Source: Verrucomicrobiaceae bacterium
GTDB taxonomy: Bacteria; Verrucomicrobiota; Verrucomicrobiia; Verrucomicrobiales; Verrucomicrobiaceae
Direction of reading: 5' to 3'
Length of the DNA stretch: 64,000 bases
NCBI GenBank assembly: GCA_016795485.1
Contig: JAEUHM010000033.1
Coordinates: 1 to 64,000, forward strand
Below, piece after piece: positions 18,463 to 27,459 of the stretch; positions within the stretch are counted from its first letter, which is position 1; the number at the start of each line of letters is the position of its first letter. The translations under genes were made by a program, and so were the position numbers. The notes beneath the pieces are model-generated. The model was not told the DNA's origin and searched no databases. It saw only the letters and a program-made list of their open reading frames with translations.

Positions 18463-19550
18463 GCCGCCGAGACATTTACTATTGGAAATGCGACCGCCCG
18501 GCGGCTTTTCACGGCACTCACGTCCGTGGCAATGCGGATGCTGAGATGGAGGAACTTCTGCGCGAGGCGTTGCGGGACAAGTTGAATGCTCGGTACATCG
18601 AATTGAGTGCTGGCGTGGGGCAGGGCAATCATGTGACGTGGAATGCGGATGTGGATGGCACGGCGATGTTTATTCGCGTGGAGAACGGGCCGGAGAAAGA
18701 CGGTCAGCTAGCCATTGAATCCGACGTGCTTGATAGTGTGCGTGGCGCTGGCGTGCCCACACCGATCGTTTTTGCGTGCGATGCAACTCGCCGTCGAGTG
18801 CCATTTGCGTGGCAGGCACTAGAGCGTATTGCAGCACCAGATTTGAATCATTGGTTCAAGGCTGGCGGTCTGAACACTGAACGCATTGCATTTGACATCG
18901 GTGTTGCAGTCGCGAAATGGCAGCCTTTCGACGTCGTCGGCTATGGTCCATTGGGGACACCTACCGGGCGTAGCGGTACAGCCTTCGTTGGCGTGCATCA
19001 ATGCTACTCAAGCTACTTTTTCACCCGACTGGAGGAACATCTCACTTTTCTCACGAGGCACGCCTTCATTTCCTCCGCACAAAGCGAGGATATCAGGCGC
19101 ACCATTGACGATCATCAAGCCTTGCTGGAACTGGCCGAAGGATGCTTGGTCCACAAAGATCTAGCGCTTTGGAACATCCTCGGTTCGCGCGATAGGATCG
19201 CGGCTTTCATTGATTTCGATGACTCGATCAGCGGCGATGCACTGGATGATTTGTCGTTACTCGCGTGTTTTCACGATGTTGCGTTTCTACAGCGAGCATT
19301 TGAGGGTTATGAGAGCATGCGGCCGCTTCCGCTGGAACATCGCCGCCGGTTTTGGCTGCACCTGCTGCGTAACATGATCGTGAAGGCGGTCATCCGCGTG
19401 GGTGCTGGCTACTTTGAACGTGACAGTGGCTTCTTCCTCATTGGGTCGGGTGGAAGTGGTGCTGACTTGAAGCGGTTTACCGAAGAAAGGCTACACTTAG
19501 CCGCTAGAGCGTTGCGGGAAGGGAGTTCTTTAGAGGTTCTGAGGCCATAA
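18459..19550 (+). CDS. Phosphotransferase of the APH/choline-kinase-like fold
   Basis: A 363-residue protein, starting at the ATG that overlaps the transporter stop. It has the small-molecule kinase fold: an N-terminal lobe (ELSAGVGQGNHVTWNADVDG), the catalytic loop LVHKDLALWNIL (His-x-Asp and Asn at about residues 232-239) and the metal-binding FIDFDDSISGDALDDLSLL (about 251-265). Relatives phosphorylate aminoglycosides, choline, homoserine, methylthioribose or fructosamines. The link to a BASS transporter suggests trapping of an imported solute by phosphorylation rather than drug resistance. A hairpin terminator lies just past the stop. Confidence 0.8.
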   Translation: MSRRDIYYWKCDRPAAFHGTHVRGNADAEMEELLREALRDKLNARYIELSAGVGQGNHVTWNADVDGTAMFIRVENGPEKDGQLAIESDVLDSVRGAGVPTPIVFACDATRRRVPFAWQALERIAAPDLNHWFKAGGLNTERIAFDIGVAVAKWQPFDVVGYGPLGTPTGRSGTAFVGVHQCYSSYFFTRLEEHLTFLTRHAFISSAQSEDIRRTIDDHQALLELAEGCLVHKDLALWNILGSRDRIAAFIDFDDSISGDALDDLSLLACFHDVAFLQRAFEGYESMRPLPLEHRRRFWLHLLRNMIVKAVIRVGAGYFERDSGFFLIGSGGSGADLKRFTEERLHLAARALREGSSLEVLRP

Positions 19551-19552
19551 AA

Positions 19553-19585
19553 AACCCGCAGACGAGTATTGCTCATCTGCGGGTT
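19553..19585. terminator. Bidirectional rho-independent terminator
   Basis: AACCCGCAGA pairs with TCTGCGGGTT, and the stem continues inward as GAG/CTC with one mismatch. On the minus strand it is followed by six T residues, making a good terminator for the peroxiredoxin gene. On the plus strand it sits 3 bp after the kinase stop, with a weaker U-tract. Confidence 0.85.
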
Positions 19586-19603
19586 GTAAATCGAACTGTG
19601 GTG

Positions 19604-20212
19604 TTACTTCAGAGCGCTTTCGACGTTTCCGACGATGTCTTTGCCAGGCTTGAGCGTCTTGGCTCCAGGGGTCCACTTGGCTGGGCATGCCTCGTTTGGA
19701 TGGGCCATCAGGTGAATGTTAGCTTCCATCTTACGGACGAGTTCCTGGGCGTTGCGACCAACATTGTAGAAGTTGACCTCGGAAGAAACCAGCTTGCCCT
19801 CAGGGTTGATGATGAAGGTGCCGCGGAGTGCAAGGCCAGTAGCCGAGTCATACACGCCGAACAAGCGACTAACGGTACCCGTAGGGTCAGCAGCAAGGGT
19901 GTATTTCACATTTTTCATGAGGCCTTCTGTGTTGCGCCAAACCATGTGGGCGAACTTAGTGTCAGTGGACACGCCAATCACAGCGGCTCCGAGCTTTTCA
20001 AGCTTGGCATGTTGATCGGCGAGGTCTGCGAGCTCAGTGGGGCAGACGAATGTGAAATCTGCTGGATAGAAAACGAGCACAGTCCATTTGCCGGCCTTCT
20101 TGAGGTCCGCGAGGGACACTTTGCCGAAGTCGCCATGAGTGGGCTCATAGGTTTCCATTTCGAAGTCGGGCACAACGGCTCCAACGCTGACTGGGGTGTG
20201 GGTAGCTTCCAT
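19604..20212 (-). CDS. ahpC: Peroxiredoxin, AhpC/Prx1 type, typical 2-Cys
   Basis: A 202-residue cytoplasmic thiol peroxidase. The peroxidatic cysteine is Cys57 in FYPADFTFVCPTEL and the resolving cysteine is Cys176 in NEACPAKW, the arrangement of typical 2-Cys peroxiredoxins. It reduces hydrogen peroxide and organic hydroperoxides using thioredoxin or AhpF/AhpD; no reductase gene is in the window. The C-terminal tail is short and would be expected to give an oxidation-robust enzyme. The leader contains a strong hairpin (20243-20265) and the gene ends in a strong terminator, so it is a single-gene unit. No OxyR-type site was recognised. Confidence 0.93.
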   Translation of the reverse strand: MEATHTPVSVGAVVPDFEMETYEPTHGDFGKVSLADLKKAGKWTVLVFYPADFTFVCPTELADLADQHAKLEKLGAAVIGVSTDTKFAHMVWRNTEGLMKNVKYTLAADPTGTVSRLFGVYDSATGLALRGTFIINPEGKLVSSEVNFYNVGRNAQELVRKMEANIHLMAHPNEACPAKWTPGAKTLKPGKDIVGNVESALK

Positions 20213-20242
20213 GGGGTAGGTGTAGATTTGGATGAAGTGAAA

Positions 20243-20265
20243 CGCCCGCAGAGGGGCTGCGGGCG
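20243..20265. promoter_or_regulatory. Perfect hairpin in the ahpC leader
   Basis: CGCCCGCAG (20243-20251) and CTGCGGGCG (20257-20265) form a 9-bp GC-rich stem with a 5-nt loop. It lies in the 131-bp gap between the divergent peroxiredoxin and aldolase genes. On the ahpC strand it is followed by TTTCACTTC, so it could act as an attenuator or leader terminator; on the other strand it is followed by CATCTTTT. It shares the CCCGCAG/CTGCGGG core with the terminator at 19553-19585. Confidence 0.6.
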
Positions 20266-20343
20266 CATCTTTTGCAGCCCATGGGCCGGACGGTCAAATG
20301 CAAATCGCTGGCGGCAAGAAGAACCAATGACAACTTGAAGCAC

Positions 20344-21072
20344 ATGAACGGACGTAAAGCGCGCATCGGAACTTTTCTCTCTATCGGGTCACCCGCAGTG
20401 ACGGAACTAGCCGCTGAGGCTGGTTTTGACTGGGTATTGATCGACCTAGAGCACGGCTGCGAGTCTGAGGCGGCTTTGCCGAATCAACTGCGTGCACTTA
20501 GGGGCAGTAATATCCTTGCGATCGTGAGAGTCAGTGCGCCTCATGCAGATTTGATTGGCAGAGTTTTGGATTGGGGCGCTGATGGCATCATGGTGCCTCA
20601 TGTCGATACTCCCGAGCAGGCCGAACATTGTGTGAACTCTGCTTGGTATCCACCGAAGGGGCACCGAGGTGTCTCAAGGACCGTGCGGGCTTATGGATAC
20701 GGATTGAGGCTGCCTGCGGGCGAGTTGCCGCGTCCGGTCATCCTCGCTCAGATTGAAACTTTGCAAGGCGTGAACAACGCGAAGGAGATCGCTGCGGTGG
20801 GAGGCATTGATGCCCTGTTCATCGGTCCTGCTGACTTGAGCTATGATTTGAAGGCGAGAAATGCAGGCGAGACTTATGATGAGTGTGTGAGTGCGGTATC
20901 GGCTGCTGCTGCGGCCCACAAAAAGGGAACTGGCATTCTCGTGCGCCACGCTGATGACAAGGAGAAACTCAAATCCCTGGGCTTTGAGTGGCTGGCGATG
21001 GACTCTGATTTGTCACTGGTCAGAGAGGGATTCCGCCGAAATCTCGCAGAAGGCCGCTCTTGGGCATCGTGA
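20344..21072 (+). CDS. HpcH/HpaI-family class II aldolase
   Basis: A 242-residue protein starting at ATG 20344 (MNGRKARIGTFLSIGSP); the frame is open from 20272, but the extra residues do not look like the family. Signatures are FDWVLIDLEHG (metal/base region), ADGIMVPHVDTPEQAEHCV, ILAQIETLQGVNNAKEIAAV with the metal-binding Glu, and GIDALFIGPADLSYDL. Members cleave 2-keto-3-deoxy acids or 4-hydroxy-2-oxo acids to pyruvate plus an aldehyde, for example 2-keto-3-deoxyglucarate or 2-keto-3-deoxyrhamnonate aldolases. It is probably part of sugar-acid catabolism, but no pathway partner is adjacent. It is convergent with the PSD1 gene. Confidence 0.9.
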   Translation: MNGRKARIGTFLSIGSPAVTELAAEAGFDWVLIDLEHGCESEAALPNQLRALRGSNILAIVRVSAPHADLIGRVLDWGADGIMVPHVDTPEQAEHCVNSAWYPPKGHRGVSRTVRAYGYGLRLPAGELPRPVILAQIETLQGVNNAKEIAAVGGIDALFIGPADLSYDLKARNAGETYDECVSAVSAAAAAHKKGTGILVRHADDKEKLKSLGFEWLAMDSDLSLVREGFRRNLAEGRSWAS

Positions 21073-21083
21073 CTCATCTGAGT

Positions 21084-23894
21084 CTAATAGACATAGGCGA
21101 ACTCATTGGAGTTGAGCAGCACAAGGCAGAGATCTGCCAACGCACGAGTCCGCACATTGCAGTCGCTAGGTTGTAAATCGGGCACAAAGTCCTGATAAGC
21201 GTGAAGATTCTCATCGAAAGAGAACTTTTCGCCGGTGTTTTCCTCCACGGCATCACGCCGCACTTTGATCGGGGGCTTAGGCGTCTCACTTTGAGCCTTT
21301 TCTTGGACTGCGGTCATCGTCTTCCAGTGTTCCAGGCAGGCAGCGACTTCATTTGGCCTCGCTTCACGACCGTATGTGAGCAGGAAGCACTCGCGAATCG
21401 CTTCGGCATCGTCCTTTTTCCCGCTCAGGACTCGTTTAGCAAGTGCCAGAGCGCGTGCGAGGCTGGCTTTGCTGTTAAAGAGTGCAAAAACCTGCGGCGT
21501 GACCGTGCTGGCATCCCGCCGCTCACAGGAAAAGTCCGGTGCGGGAGCGTTGAACACTTCCATGGCCGGATCAGAGAGTCCGCGCAACTTCAGTGCGTAC
21601 AATGAGCGTCGATTGCGCTGCTCTGGCTTGGGATTGGGTACCCATGCAGACGCAAAGGTGCCCATGACTTGCCTTGGTTGGAGCGCTGCTTCCAAGTTGA
21701 TGTCCGGGCGGTTCGGAATGCCGCCAAGCGTGCGGTTTAGCTCACCACTGGCCGCTAACATCGAATCACGAAGTTCCTCCGCGCTTAGACGGCGTGGTCT
21801 GAAGACTAGAAGAGCCTTCTCTGCCTCCTCACGCGACATTTTTGAGTCTTTCCACTCCGCACTCCTCCGGTAAGCATCGCTCGACATGATCAGTCGATGC
21901 ATCGACTTGAAAGACCAACCGTTCTTCACGAACTTGGCTGCCAGCCAGTCGAGCAGTTCTGGGTTGACGGGTTTCTTGCCGGTGCTGCCAAAGTTGTTTG
22001 GGTTCCCAGCCAGAGGTTCACCAAAATGCCACATCCAGATGCGATTGACGATCGTGCGAGTGGTGAGCGGATTCGACTTGTCCGCTACCCAACGAGCAAA
22101 TGAAAGTCTGCGGCCTTCGATCTCAGATCTAAGGTCGAGTGTGTTGCCGCCTGTTAGAGCTGTGAGGACTCCTGGTGAGACCTTTGATCCGGGTGAGAAT
22201 GGATCGCCGCCAGTCAGCACGCACGTCTCTTCCAGTTCACCCGAAGTCATTCGATTCTGCGGCATTCTCATGGGCGCATAAACCGTCTTTAGTTCGGGTG
22301 TGCGTCCATTGTAGACAGCCAGGGCGAATGGCTCATAGCGGTCCAGTTCCCACTTCAAGCGTTCCAGTCCTTTGCGAGCCACACGCTCCATGCCGAACTG
22401 TTCCGGCGTAAAGCCAACGAGTTTAGGCGGGAACTCGGTCTCGGGTATGCCTTGCTGCGTCAGTTTGTTCCTAGCGAGGTCAAATGAGTCATCCCATTCC
22501 TTCGGTTTGCCTTTCGCCCGTCCGCCCGGCTTTTTCAGTGCTGCGTTCCATGCTGAGGGATCTTTTCCGTTCTTGGCAAACCATTCTTGGGCATTCTTGA
22601 GCAGCACTTTATTGAGGTCCGAGAGTGTTTTGGTGTATTCGCTGCGGCGCTTTTCCAAGTAAGCACGCTCCTCGAAGCCAGACTGATTCTCCACGGGCAA
22701 GAACGGAGCTGAGCGCTCGGCTAACTGTGTGGTAGCAAACACGGCCTGAATGGAATAGTAGTCGCGTGTGGGCACTGGATCGAACTTATGATCGTGGCAA
22801 CGGGCGCATTGAAGCGAGTGAGCGAGGAAAGTTTCCCCCACACTGTTGGTCACGTCATCCAAGAAGCGCTGGCGGGCTACCTTTGCCACTTCCATGCCGG
22901 TGAGCTCCCATGGACCCATGCGGAGGAAGCCTGTTGCGATGAGTTTCTCAACGTCATTTGGTTCCATCTCGTCGCCTGCAATCTGCTCTATGATGAACTG
23001 GTCGTAGGGTTTGTCTGCGTTGAAAGCACGGACCACGTAGTCGCGATAGCGCCAGGCATTGCCTCGTTCATAATCGTTGGCAAAGCCGCTGCTGTCTGCA
23101 TAACGCACGACATCCAGCCAATGCTGAGCCATGCGCTCGCCGTAGTGCGGACTTTCTAGCAGTCGGTCGATGAGCGATTTGATCGCTACCGTCTTGTCAG
23201 TTGTCCAAGCTCCTGTGAACGCTTCAATGTCACTCGGAGTAGGAGGAAGTCCGGTGAGGTCAAAGGTGGAACGACGCAAAAACGTGAGCGCGTCCGTTTC
23301 GGCTGCGGGATGGCTGTCTTTGGGGGCGTGCCGTGCGATGAGTTCATCAATCCCAGTCGCTTGGACATCCTTCACGGGTTGGTAAGCCCACACGGACTCC
23401 GGTTTGTAGCGGCGGTTTGTCCATTCTCCGGCCAGACCGCCACTGGTTTTGATCTGAATGCCATCTTCAGCGCTCCACTTCTCAGCGTTTGCTTTGGCAA
23501 TGGCTTCCATTTTGGCTGTGTTGGGCCACGGCGCACCTGCGGTGATCCATTCTCGGATCCATTCAATCTGCTCCGCGTAGAGCTTGTCTGCTTCTTTGGG
23601 CGGCATTGGCTCCCAGGAGTCGTGGTCGCGCTTGGAAGCGAGGTAAATGGGGCTCTTGTCGGGTGCACCTGCTACGAGGCCCGGTTCTCCGCTTTCGCCT
23701 CCTCTGGAGATCGCCACGAGCGAGCGCATGTCGAACTCGCCTTTGATTTTGGCTTCATCTTGACCGTGGCAGGCGAGGCACTTCTCCTGAAACAGAGGCC
23801 AAACGCGCCGAACAAACAGCGCTTCAGCGTTGTCCGCCGCCTGAGCAGCAGCACATGCAAGTAAGATGCCGGGAAGGAGTTTTTGGCAGCACAT
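21084..23894 (-). CDS. PSD1 / planctomycete cytochrome c domain protein (DUF1549-DUF1553)
   Basis: A 936-residue protein with a signal peptide (LLPGILLACAAAQA). The N-terminal PSCyt1 domain carries a heme-binding CLACHG at about residues 39-44. A DUF1549 block follows (FLRRSTFDLTGLPPTPSDIE, HWLDVVRYADSSGFANDYE), including a second heme-like motif CARCHDHKFDPV. The C-terminal half is DUF1553 (NRIWMWHFGEPLAGNPNNFG, PELLDWLAAKFVKNGWS, FRPRRLSAEELRDSML). These proteins are abundant and nearly diagnostic in planctomycetes and verrucomicrobia, and are thought to take part in degradation of complex (often sulfated) polysaccharides; the biochemical role is unsettled. They are normally next to a DUF1501 gene, which is absent here. 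Confidence 0.93.
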   Translation of the reverse strand: MCCQKLLPGILLACAAAQAADNAEALFVRRVWPLFQEKCLACHGQDEAKIKGEFDMRSLVAISRGGESGEPGLVAGAPDKSPIYLASKRDHDSWEPMPPKEADKLYAEQIEWIREWITAGAPWPNTAKMEAIAKANAEKWSAEDGIQIKTSGGLAGEWTNRRYKPESVWAYQPVKDVQATGIDELIARHAPKDSHPAAETDALTFLRRSTFDLTGLPPTPSDIEAFTGAWTTDKTVAIKSLIDRLLESPHYGERMAQHWLDVVRYADSSGFANDYERGNAWRYRDYVVRAFNADKPYDQFIIEQIAGDEMEPNDVEKLIATGFLRMGPWELTGMEVAKVARQRFLDDVTNSVGETFLAHSLQCARCHDHKFDPVPTRDYYSIQAVFATTQLAERSAPFLPVENQSGFEERAYLEKRRSEYTKTLSDLNKVLLKNAQEWFAKNGKDPSAWNAALKKPGGRAKGKPKEWDDSFDLARNKLTQQGIPETEFPPKLVGFTPEQFGMERVARKGLERLKWELDRYEPFALAVYNGRTPELKTVYAPMRMPQNRMTSGELEETCVLTGGDPFSPGSKVSPGVLTALTGGNTLDLRSEIEGRRLSFARWVADKSNPLTTRTIVNRIWMWHFGEPLAGNPNNFGSTGKKPVNPELLDWLAAKFVKNGWSFKSMHRLIMSSDAYRRSAEWKDSKMSREEAEKALLVFRPRRLSAEELRDSMLAASGELNRTLGGIPNRPDINLEAALQPRQVMGTFASAWVPNPKPEQRNRRSLYALKLRGLSDPAMEVFNAPAPDFSCERRDASTVTPQVFALFNSKASLARALALAKRVLSGKKDDAEAIRECFLLTYGREARPNEVAACLEHWKTMTAVQEKAQSETPKPPIKVRRDAVEENTGEKFSFDENLHAYQDFVPDLQPSDCNVRTRALADLCLVLLNSNEFAYVY

Positions 23895-23979
23895 TCATTG
23901 GATAACGAAACAGCCCGCCAGACATTTCGCGCTCCGTTTTCCTGATTGCACCCGTGCGCTGTGCCGCTTGGGTGAGTCT

Positions 23980-25365
23980 GTGACCTTGATTGAACAACTC
24001 ATCGCCGCCACAGATGCCTCCAGAGTGCTGACGCAGCACGAGGATCTCGTGGTTTATGGATTTGACGGCACTGCCGCGCTGAAAGAGATGCCGGCAGTCG
24101 TGGTGCTGCCGCGCAACACCCAAGAAGTAGCCGCTTGTGTGAAGATCGCGCGTGCAGCTAGCGTCCCAGTCGTCACTCGTGGCTCGGGCACTGGTCTCAG
24201 CGGTGGGAGCGTGCCCTTGCCTGGTTGTGTGGTGCTTACGCTCGTGAAAATGGACAAAATCATCGAGCTTGATGAGGCCAATCTCACGCTACGGGCACAA
24301 TGTGGTGTCATCACGAAGGAGATCGATGATGCAGCGGGCCGAGTGGGCTTGTTTTATCCGCCTGATCCGGGTTCCATGAAGATCAGCACCATCGGTGGAA
24401 ACGTAGCCGAGAACTCGGGTGGATTGCGTGGTCTGAAGTATGGCGTTACGCGTGACTACGTCATGGGTATGGAAGTTGTATTGCCCACAGGCGAGATCGT
24501 TTGGCTGGGGAACAAGTGTGTCAAAGACGTTGCTGGCTACTCGATGAAGGACTTGTTCATCGGCAGCGAGGGCACGCTCGGCATCATTACCGAGGTGCTG
24601 CTCAAGCTTGTGCCCAAGCCGAAGGCGAGGCGAACAATGCTCGCGCTCTATGACACCATGGAAGCTGCCGCTGAGACCATCTCTGCTATCATTGCTGCCA
24701 AGATTATTCCATGCACTTTGGAGTTCCTTGATCGCATGACGGTCAAATGCGTAGAAGACTTTGCACGGATCGGCTTGCCTGTGGATGTGGAGGCTGTGGT
24801 GCTGATGGAGACGGATGGTCACCCTGCAGCGGTCGAGGAGGAAGCATCTCAAATGATGGATTTGGCGCGCAAGCATGGCGCTAGGGAAGTGAAGATGGCG
24901 CAAAGTGAGGCTGAGGGCGCAACTTTAGCCTCAGCGAGGAGGAGTGCGTTCTCTGCCTTGGCGAGGATGAAACCAACGACGATCCTAGAGGATGTGACAG
25001 TGCCTCGCAGTGAGTTGACCCACATGGTGAAGTTCATCAATGATTGCGCGGCACGTCGTGGCTTGATGATTGGTACGTTTGGCCACATGGGCGATGGCAA
25101 TCTGCACCCGACCTTTCTAACGGATGAGCGCAATCACGAGGAGATGCATCGGGTGGAGGAGGCTCTGGAAGAGATCGTGGATGAAACACTGCGTCTTGGC
25201 GGCACGGTCACTGGCGAACACGGAGTGGGCTTGGCCAAAAAGCGATTCCTCCGCAAGCAAATGGGTGATGGTAGCTACGAGTTGATGCGTTCCGTGAAGA
25301 TGGCGCTCGATCCTGATGCGTTGCTCAATCCAGGTAAGATCTTTGACCTCAAGTCGGCATCATGA
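23980..25365 (+). CDS. glcD: FAD-linked glycolate/D-lactate oxidase subunit GlcD
   Basis: A 461-residue FAD-binding flavoprotein. The frame is open from 23866, but I prefer GTG 23980 (VTLIEQLIAATDAS), which gives a typical N-terminus and avoids overlap with the divergent PSD1 gene. The PP-loop FAD motif RGSGTGLSGGSVPLPG, GGNVAENSGGLRGLKYGV and the C-terminal HMGDGNLHPTF and GEHGVGLAKKRFL are clear. The protein oxidises glycolate, D-lactate or another 2-hydroxy acid at the membrane, passing electrons to the iron-sulfur partner GlcF, whose gene overlaps its stop codon (ATGA). No separate GlcE gene is present, as in many two-subunit systems. Confidence 0.92.
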   Translation: MTLIEQLIAATDASRVLTQHEDLVVYGFDGTAALKEMPAVVVLPRNTQEVAACVKIARAASVPVVTRGSGTGLSGGSVPLPGCVVLTLVKMDKIIELDEANLTLRAQCGVITKEIDDAAGRVGLFYPPDPGSMKISTIGGNVAENSGGLRGLKYGVTRDYVMGMEVVLPTGEIVWLGNKCVKDVAGYSMKDLFIGSEGTLGIITEVLLKLVPKPKARRTMLALYDTMEAAAETISAIIAAKIIPCTLEFLDRMTVKCVEDFARIGLPVDVEAVVLMETDGHPAAVEEEASQMMDLARKHGAREVKMAQSEAEGATLASARRSAFSALARMKPTTILEDVTVPRSELTHMVKFINDCAARRGLMIGTFGHMGDGNLHPTFLTDERNHEEMHRVEEALEEIVDETLRLGGTVTGEHGVGLAKKRFLRKQMGDGSYELMRSVKMALDPDALLNPGKIFDLKSAS

Positions 25366-26636
25366 ATCTGCTCCGCGACATGGATTACTCTGTCCTGCAG
25401 CAGTGCATGCACTGCGGCATGTGTCTGCCTACCTGCCCAACCTATGTGGAGACCAAACGCGAGAAGAACAGTCCGCGTGGCAGGATTGCACTCATGCGTT
25501 CGATCGCTGACGGCACGAGTGCGGTGTCAGAGGCGTTTGCAGACGAGATGTATTACTGTCTAGGTTGTCTGGCTTGCCAAACCGCTTGCCCAGCGGGTGT
25601 GCATTACGCGGAGTTGTTTGAGACCGCACGCGCTGAGGTCGAGCGAGCGAATGTCTTGCCTGGAGTCGAGCGCGGTTTCTGGCGTTGGCTTGCTTTGGAT
25701 GTCATCTTCATGCGGCCATGGATGTTGCGTGCCATCGGAATCGTTCTGCGCTTGTATCAGCAGAGCGGCCTTGAAGCACTTTTGCGGCGGGTGCGTTTCT
25801 TTGGTTTGTTACCGAAGAAGTTTGAGTCTTTGGAGAAGCAGACGCCGAGGATGAGCGCGGCGGTATCGGATGAGTTGATTGATGTCTTAGAGACTCCTGC
25901 TGAACCGCGTTATCGGGTGGGAATGCTCACTGGATGTGTGCAGGACATCGCGTTTAGTGATGTCAATCGTGCCACTGTGGATGTGCTGCTCGCAAATGGT
26001 TGTGAAGTGGTCACTCCACGCAGTCAAAACTGCTGTGGATCACTCCATGCTCACAACGGGGCGGTGGAGAACGCGCGGGAACTCGCGTTGCGGCAGATGA
26101 GCGCGTTTGATCTGGACTCACTGGATGCAATCATCACCAATGCTGGTGGCTGCGGCTCTCATTTGAAGAGCTACTCCCATCTCCTTCCTGACCATCCGAT
26201 GGCCAAGAAGTGGGATGCCAAGGTCAAAGACATTCATGAATGGCTGGCAGCGATCGGTCTTCGTGCACCGATGGCGAGTTGTGGTGTGGACCGGGTGACC
26301 TACCACGAGAGTTGCCACCTTTGTCACGGCCAAAAGGTGACGCGTCAGCCACGAGAGCTATTAAAAGCGATTCCAGGCTTGGAAGTAGTGGAACTGCCGG
26401 AGTCCAACTGGTGCTGTGGCAGTGCGGGGATCTACAACATCACTCAGCCAGAGCAGTCACAAAAGTTACTTGAGCGCAAAGCGGGCCACATTCGCACCAC
26501 CGGATGTAAGCACGTGGCTACTTCCAATCCTGGCTGCCATCTTCAGATTCAGCGTGGTATGAACGAGGAAGTGCAGGTTACTCAGCCCGTGCTGCTCCTC
26601 GCCGCCGCGTATCAACGCGAATCTCGGCAAACATGA
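25362..26636 (+). CDS. glcF: Glycolate oxidase iron-sulfur subunit GlcF
   Basis: A 424-residue protein with two ferredoxin-type [4Fe-4S] motifs near the N-terminus: CMHCGMCLPTCPTYVET and CLGCLACQTACPAG. Two CCG domains follow (NCCGSLHAHNG and WCCGSAGIYNI with upstream cysteines in GCVQD and ESCHLCHGQ). It transfers electrons from the GlcD flavin to the respiratory chain. Its start overlaps the glcD stop and its own stop overlaps the start of the DUF2071 gene by 4 bp, so all three are in one tightly packed operon. Cysteine spacing is intact. Confidence 0.93.
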   Translation: MNLLRDMDYSVLQQCMHCGMCLPTCPTYVETKREKNSPRGRIALMRSIADGTSAVSEAFADEMYYCLGCLACQTACPAGVHYAELFETARAEVERANVLPGVERGFWRWLALDVIFMRPWMLRAIGIVLRLYQQSGLEALLRRVRFFGLLPKKFESLEKQTPRMSAAVSDELIDVLETPAEPRYRVGMLTGCVQDIAFSDVNRATVDVLLANGCEVVTPRSQNCCGSLHAHNGAVENARELALRQMSAFDLDSLDAIITNAGGCGSHLKSYSHLLPDHPMAKKWDAKVKDIHEWLAAIGLRAPMASCGVDRVTYHESCHLCHGQKVTRQPRELLKAIPGLEVVELPESNWCCGSAGIYNITQPEQSQKLLERKAGHIRTTGCKHVATSNPGCHLQIQRGMNEEVQVTQPVLLLAAAYQRESRQT

Positions 26637-27367
26637 CGCCAGACATCTCCAAACGATTGGCCGCAAGGCAGAGGCCTGCTGGGTTGGCGGTGGGCAGGCA
26701 GCGTTGGACGGAACTTTTGTTCCTGCATTGGGAGATCGAGCCAAGTGTGATCCAAAGAAGTCTGCCACCGGGACTGACGGTCGATACCCACGAAGGGAAG
26801 GCCTATTTGGGCATCGTCCCTTTCTACATGGACCGTATCCGGCCTAGCTTTCTGCCTCCGGTGCCGTGGATATCCTGGTTTTTGGAACTGAATGTCCGGA
26901 CCTACGTTTTGGATGAGAATGGCAACCCTGGCGTGTGGTTTTATTCGCTCGATTGCAATCAACCGCTTGCCGTGGCCATAGCGCGCCGGTTGTTCCATTT
27001 ACCCTACCAACACGCTCGCATGGAGGCGAGCAAACATGAGGGGCATGTTCACTACACCTGCACCCGGCAAGGACTCGATGAGTCGTGGAGTTACGAATGG
27101 AATCGCTCAGAAGTGCTTCAGGAGGCAGAGCCGGGCTCACTGGAGTTTTTTCTGGTGGAGCGGTATGCGTTGTTCTCGCAGGGCAGGGGAGGGCGGTTGT
27201 TTCAGGGGCGTGTGTCTCATACTCCCTATCGGTTTATGAATGCTCAGGTGACTACATTCAGCTCCGGGCCTGCCGGTGCGTTGGGTTTTGCCCTTGCGGG
27301 CGCTCCTTGCTCCGCTTTGGCCTCTCCCGGGGTGGATGTAGAGGTCTTCGGCCTCACTTCGGTTTAA
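26633..27367 (+). CDS. DUF2071 (YqjF-like) family protein
   Basis: A 244-residue protein that matches the DUF2071 family in outline: WTELLFLHWEIEPSVIQRSLPPGLTVDTHEGKAYL-type start (split here as WTELLFLHWEIEPS and LPPGLTVDTHEGKAY), IVPFYMDRIRP and LNVRTYVLDENGNPGVWFYS. Relatives share an acetoacetate-decarboxylase-like fold, but their reaction is unknown. It has no signal peptide. It starts inside the glcF stop codon, so it is translationally coupled to the oxidase; whether it acts on the same 2-hydroxy or 2-keto acids is speculation. Confidence 0.85.
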   Translation: MTPDISKRLAARQRPAGLAVGRQRWTELLFLHWEIEPSVIQRSLPPGLTVDTHEGKAYLGIVPFYMDRIRPSFLPPVPWISWFLELNVRTYVLDENGNPGVWFYSLDCNQPLAVAIARRLFHLPYQHARMEASKHEGHVHYTCTRQGLDESWSYEWNRSEVLQEAEPGSLEFFLVERYALFSQGRGGRLFQGRVSHTPYRFMNAQVTTFSSGPAGALGFALAGAPCSALASPGVDVEVFGLTSV

Positions 27368-27459
27368 GAGGTTCTTTGCGCGGGCAGAAACTACTTGCGC
27401 GGGGGACCTAGAGCCGTATCCTCCCGGCCCGTTTTTCACCCCAGACCCCCTTTTTTGTC

